In this document: positions 60,707-64,000 of the stretch, one piece after another | Numbering within the stretch: position 1 is the stretch's first letter | Layout of the letters: each line of letters opens with the position of its first letter | Origin: Paracoccus gahaiensis | GTDB taxonomy: Bacteria; Pseudomonadota; Alphaproteobacteria; Rhodobacterales; Rhodobacteraceae | DNA: 64,000 nt | Assembly (NCBI RefSeq): GCF_005048225.1 | Contig: NZ_SUNI01000012.1 | Coordinates: 1-64,000 of the forward strand | Reading direction: 5' to 3' | Notes under the pieces: model-generated | What the model was told of the DNA's origin: nothing | Databases searched by the model: none | The model's input: only the letters and a program-made list of their open reading frames with translations | Translations under genes and position numbers: made by a program

Positions 60707-62058
60707 CCGACTGGACCGACAAGCTGCCCGCCGCCGCCCGGGCCTTCATGGCGGGCCGGCGCCTAGACGAGGTCGAATGCATCGTGGCCGACATCGCCGG
60801 CGTCGCGCGCGGCAAGGCCATGCCCGCGTCGAAATTCGCCCGGCAGAACCAGTTCTACCTGCCCAACTCGATCTTCCTGCAGACGATCACCGGGGAATGG
60901 GCCGACAACCCCTCGGGGGCCTTCACCGAACCCGACATGGTGATGGTGCCCGATTACACGACCGCCACCGCCGCTCCCTGGACGGCGGACTGGACGATCC
61001 AGGTCATCCATGACGCGACCGACCAGCAGGGCAACCCGATGCCCATGGCGCCGCGCAATGTCCTCAAGCGCATCGTGAAGCTCTACGAGGACAGGGGCTG
61101 GAAGCCCGTCGTCGCGCCCGAGATGGAATTCTTCCTGGTCGCCCGCAACATCGACCCCAACCAGCCGATCATTCCGCCGATGGGCCGCACCGGGCGCCGG
61201 GCGGCGGCCAAGCAGGCCTATTCCATGTCGGCGGTGGACGAATACGGCAAGGTCATCGACGACATCTATGATTTCGCCGAGGCGCAGGGCTTCGAGATCG
61301 ACGGCATCCTGCAGGAAGGCGGCGCCGGCCAGGTCGAGATCAACCTGAACCACGGCGACCCGGTGGCCCTGGCCGACGAGATCTTCTACTTCAAGCGCCT
61401 CATCCGCGAGGCGGCGCTGCGCCACGACTGCTTCGCCACCTTCATGGCCAAGCCCATCGAGGGCGAGCCGGGCAGCGCGATGCATATCCACCATTCGGTG
61501 ATCGACCAGGCGACCGGGCAGAACATCTTCTCGGACGAGCGGGGCCGCGAGACGCCCGCCTTCCTGCATTTCATCGCCGGGATGCAGAAGCACCTGCCCG
61601 CCGCCATCGCGCTGCTGGCGCCCTATGTGAACAGCTATCGCCGCTATGTCCCGGATTTCGCCGCCCCCATCAATCTGGAATGGGGCCGCGACAACCGCAC
61701 CACGGGCCTGCGGGTGCCCATCTCGGGGCCCGAGGCGCGGCGGCTGGAAAACCGGCTGGCCGGGATGGATTGCAACCCCTATCTGGGGATCGCCGCCAGC
61801 CTCGCCTGCGGTTATCTGGGCCTGATCGAGGCGGAAAATCCCCGAGCCGAATGTCTGGGCGACGCCTACATGTCGCGCGACGAGCTGCCCTATAACCTGG
61901 GCGACGCGCTGGACCTGATGATGGAGAACGCGGCCATGCGCGAGGTGCTGGGCGAGGAGTTCACCGCCGTCTACGAATCCGTCAAGCGCAACGAGTACAA
62001 GGAGTTCCTGCAGGTCATCAGCCCCTGGGAACGCGAACATCTGCTGCTGAACGTATGA
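60703..62058 (+). CDS. Glutamine-synthetase-family gamma-glutamyl ligase (PuuA-like)
   Basis: A 451-aa member of the glutamine synthetase superfamily, of the PuuA/GlnT-like branch that ligates glutamate to amines. The N-terminus lacks the long GSI beta-grasp form but has CIVADIAGVARGKAMPASKF; the ATP/metal site shows PEMEFFLV (ExE), GGAGQVEINLNHGD and GSAMHIHHSV; RPISGPEARRLENR-like PISGPEARRLENRLAG is near the end. Ammonia-specific GS residues are not preserved in full. Coupled by ATGA on both sides, so made together with the amidotransferase and the oxidoreductase. Confidence 0.9.
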   Translation: MTDWTDKLPAAARAFMAGRRLDEVECIVADIAGVARGKAMPASKFARQNQFYLPNSIFLQTITGEWADNPSGAFTEPDMVMVPDYTTATAAPWTADWTIQVIHDATDQQGNPMPMAPRNVLKRIVKLYEDRGWKPVVAPEMEFFLVARNIDPNQPIIPPMGRTGRRAAAKQAYSMSAVDEYGKVIDDIYDFAEAQGFEIDGILQEGGAGQVEINLNHGDPVALADEIFYFKRLIREAALRHDCFATFMAKPIEGEPGSAMHIHHSVIDQATGQNIFSDERGRETPAFLHFIAGMQKHLPAAIALLAPYVNSYRRYVPDFAAPINLEWGRDNRTTGLRVPISGPEARRLENRLAGMDCNPYLGIAASLACGYLGLIEAENPRAECLGDAYMSRDELPYNLGDALDLMMENAAMREVLGEEFTAVYESVKRNEYKEFLQVISPWEREHLLLNV

Positions 62059-63365
62059 ACCTGCTGCATCTGAACGACCGGCCCGGAGCCTATCCGCCCA
62101 GCCTCTATGCCGCGGACAGCCCGCCGCCCGCCGCCCGCCCGCCCTTGCAGGGCGAGGCGCGGGCCGACGTGGCGGTGATCGGCGCGGGCTTTACGGGCCT
62201 CTCCGCCGCGCTGCATCTGGCACGGCGCGGGCTGTCGGTCACGGTGATCGAGGCGCAGCGCGTGGGCTTCGGCGCCTCGGGGCGCAACGGCGGCCAGATC
62301 GGCTCGGGCCAGCGGCAGGAGGTCGACTGGCTGGAGGCGCAACTGGGCCACGACACCGCCCGCCGCCTCTGGGATCTGGGCGAAGAGGCCAAGGCCTTGA
62401 CCCGCGCGCTTGCCGCCGAGGCCGGGGTGCCCGTCCGCGACGGCATCGCCCATGCCTGCCGCTCGGACGCCGAGGTGGATCACGCCCGCCACATGGCCGA
62501 CCATCTGGCGCGGCATTACGACTATGACAAGGTGCAAGCGCTGGACCGCGACGGGCTGGCGCAGGCGCTTGGCAGCACCGCCTATGCCGGGGGCGATCTG
62601 GACCGGGGCGCAGGCCATGTCCAGCCGCTGGCCCTGACGCTTGGCCTGGCCCGCCTGGCCGAGGCTGCCGGCGCCCGCATCCACGAGGGCAGCGAGGTCA
62701 CGGGCATCGACCACGCCCCCCATTCGGGCACGCCCAGCACCGTCCGCACGGCAGAGGGCCATGTCACCGCCGATCACGTCATCCTGGCCTGCAATGGCTA
62801 TCTGGGCGCGCTGGACCGGGACATCGCCGCGCGCGTGATGCCGATCAACAACTACATCGTGGCGACCGAGCCCCTGGGCGACGCCTTCCCCGAGATCCTG
62901 CCCGACCGCATCGCCGCCGCCGACACCAAGTTCGTGGTGAACTACTGGCGGCTGGACGACCGCCGCCGCCTGATCTTCGGCGGCGGAGAGACCGCGACCT
63001 ACCGTTTTCCCCGCGACATCGAAGGGGTCGTGCGCCCGCATCTGCTGTCGGTCTATCCCCAGCTGGCCGACATCCCCCTGGCCCATGCCTGGGGCGGCAC
63101 GCTGGCCATCACCATGAACCGCATGCCCTGCTTTGCCCGGCCCGCGCCGAACTGCCTGTCGGCCAGCGGCTATTCGGGCCATGGCGTCGCGATGGCGACG
63201 CTGGCGGGACGGCTGATGGCCGAGGCGGTGGCGGGACAGGCCGAGGGGTTCGATGCCATGGCGGCGGTGCCCACCCGTGCCTTCCCGGGCGGCGCGGCCT
63301 TGCGCGCGCCCCTGCTGGTCGCAGGCATGGCGTGGTTCGGGCTGCGCGACAGGCTGGGCTTCTAG
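62055..63365 (+). CDS. FAD-dependent amine oxidoreductase (PuuB-like)
   Basis: A 436-aa DAO-family flavoenzyme. Dinucleotide-binding motif DVAVIGAGFTGLSAALHLA at about residues 35-53, followed by GASGRNGGQIGSGQ, typical for gamma-glutamylputrescine oxidases; C-terminal FAD segment SASGYSGHGVAMATLAG. It would oxidise the gamma-glutamylated amine made by the upstream ligase. Start overlaps the ligase stop (ATGA). The aldehyde dehydrogenase (PuuC) and a transporter are not in the window. Confidence 0.92.
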   Translation: MNLLHLNDRPGAYPPSLYAADSPPPAARPPLQGEARADVAVIGAGFTGLSAALHLARRGLSVTVIEAQRVGFGASGRNGGQIGSGQRQEVDWLEAQLGHDTARRLWDLGEEAKALTRALAAEAGVPVRDGIAHACRSDAEVDHARHMADHLARHYDYDKVQALDRDGLAQALGSTAYAGGDLDRGAGHVQPLALTLGLARLAEAAGARIHEGSEVTGIDHAPHSGTPSTVRTAEGHVTADHVILACNGYLGALDRDIAARVMPINNYIVATEPLGDAFPEILPDRIAAADTKFVVNYWRLDDRRRLIFGGGETATYRFPRDIEGVVRPHLLSVYPQLADIPLAHAWGGTLAITMNRMPCFARPAPNCLSASGYSGHGVAMATLAGRLMAEAVAGQAEGFDAMAAVPTRAFPGGAALRAPLLVAGMAWFGLRDRLGF

Positions 63366-63380
63366 GCGGGCGACCTCTGA

Positions 63381-63845
63381 TCAGGCGGGCGGCAGCCCCA
63401 TCTGCACCATCACCTGACGCCGGATCAGCGCCGAATCCCGATCGGTGATCCCCAGCAGCCCGGACACGAGGCGGATCAGGCTGTCCTCGTCCGCGCCGCG
63501 CGTGTCATCGGCAAAGGCCACCTCCCACATCGCGGCCAGCACGCCCTGGCGGTCCTCCAGCGCGATGCGGTCCTTGATCTGGCGGGTGAAGCGGACGGTA
63601 TCGCTGGCCTCGGCCTCCATCGCCTCGGCCTCGGCGCGCCGTTCGGCGGCCTCATGCGGGGTCAGGCCCCGGCGGCAGGCCAGCACCTGGTCGATGCGGG
63701 CACGTTCGGCATCGTCATAGTGATCGTCGGCACGGGCCACGCGGACCAGCAGGGCGGCGATGGCCAGCTCTGCATCCTCGGCGCCGAACGGGTCGGGCCC
63801 GGGCGCATCGCCCATCAGACGGGTCAGAAGATCCTTGAACATCAT
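63381..63845 (-). CDS. TerB-family protein
   Basis: A 154-aa all-helical protein of the TerB/tellurite-resistance family. LAIAALLVRVARADDHYDDAE is the first helical repeat with its acidic metal-binding turn, and MWEVAFADDTRGADEDSLIR the second. No other ter gene is nearby, so it is the single-gene form common in alphaproteobacteria, of unknown function. Two adjacent Met codons (63845, 63842) are equally good starts. Convergent with the oxidoreductase gene. Confidence 0.9.
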   Translation of the reverse strand: MMFKDLLTRLMGDAPGPDPFGAEDAELAIAALLVRVARADDHYDDAERARIDQVLACRRGLTPHEAAERRAEAEAMEAEASDTVRFTRQIKDRIALEDRQGVLAAMWEVAFADDTRGADEDSLIRLVSGLLGITDRDSALIRRQVMVQMGLPPA

Positions 63846-63944
63846 GGCAACATGCTCCCTGCATCGCCCCGGGTCCAGCCCGGCGGCGGCGCGGCCCCGA
63901 TCACATCTGCGGCAGCGTGCCGACGACCCGCCCGCATCGCCCGC

Positions 63945-64000
63945 TCACACTTCGGGCACGCGGATGCGCCCCTCGGCCACCCGCACCGCCCGCCCCGAGA
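63945..64000 (-). CDS. Partial CDS at the window edge (C-terminus only)
   Basis: An open minus-strand frame enters from the right edge and ends at 63945 with SGRAVRVAEGRIRVPEV. Eighteen codons are too few to assign a family. The gap 63846-63944 holds nothing else that I can support. Confidence 0.3.
   Translation of the reverse strand, partial: SGRAVRVAEGRIRVPEV

Noticed and set aside
63846..63944. 15-codon GTG frame ending VVGTLPQM overlapping the edge gene
   Set aside because: Too short and without RBS; nothing beyond the overlap supports it.

Overview
This window is chromosomal DNA of a high-GC alphaproteobacterium of the order Rhodobacterales, most likely Paracoccus or a close relative. 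The best evidence is the cycA-ctaD pair. The 146-aa cytochrome c550 precursor and the 558-aa aa3 oxidase subunit I have the same lengths, ligand positions and much of the sequence I recall from Paracoccus denitrificans. Many neighbours are families typical of this order (DUF2244, DUF1467, DUF808, DUF1501/DUF1800, CobS/CobT chelatase). An intergenic element with a GC hairpin and a 21-nt core occurs in two clear copies and one or two decayed ones. No phage, insertion sequence, CRISPR array or rRNA was seen. Almost all of the sequence is ordinary housekeeping chromosome, densely coded in short operons.

Layout. 0-8 kb: a LacI-type regulator, then a TetR-type repressor divergent from a complete tripartite RND efflux operon, then tRNA-Leu(GAG). 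8-12 kb: lipB, cycA, ctaD and a DUF2244 gene, with DUF3008 and yqeY genes facing them. 12-23 kb: carA, a large glycosyltransferase with an N-terminal MshEN-like domain behind a perfect CtrA-type site, glnE, bpt and ilvB-ilvN. 23-31 kb: DUF2254, an M48 protease, a nitroreductase, EI24, DUF1467, mce, an orphan response regulator and the Tat-exported DUF1501 with DUF1800. 31-37 kb: aspS, a CPBP-type membrane protease, a GH25 lysozyme lipoprotein, a GT8 glycosyltransferase and an epimerase. 37-42 kb: cobT and cobS, separated by an FMN reductase and a proline-rich exported protein. 42-45 kb: ECF sigma, anti-sigma and fasciclin genes, then DUF808. 45-49 kb: ugpBAEC behind a Pho-box-like array. 49-52 kb: an M4 protease with its emfourin-type inhibitor, CorA, and CsbD behind an EcfG-type promoter. 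52-57 kb: a ybjN-proC-csaA-dehydrogenase operon divergent from a cobD gene with a cobalamin-riboswitch-like leader, then a GT61 gene of less GC-rich composition beside tRNA-Arg(UCU). 58-64 kb: GNAT, a class V aminotransferase, a Puu-like operon (glutamine amidotransferase, glutamine-synthetase-like ligase, FAD oxidoreductase), and TerB.

Most interesting points: (1) a CtrA site in front of a MshEN-GT2 fusion whose c-di-GMP-contacting arginines are replaced; (2) a sigma/anti-sigma/fasciclin module with a matching ECF-type promoter before the fasciclin gene; (3) the M4 protease-emfourin pair; (4) an EcfG promoter on csbD; (5) an unusual cobalamin riboswitch; (6) a Lys-to-Arg change in the RND proton relay; (7) a possible 40-aa protein translationally coupled to cobS. 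I found no clear multi-gene system that I would call wholly undescribed. All calls come from reading the sequence; no database search was run.
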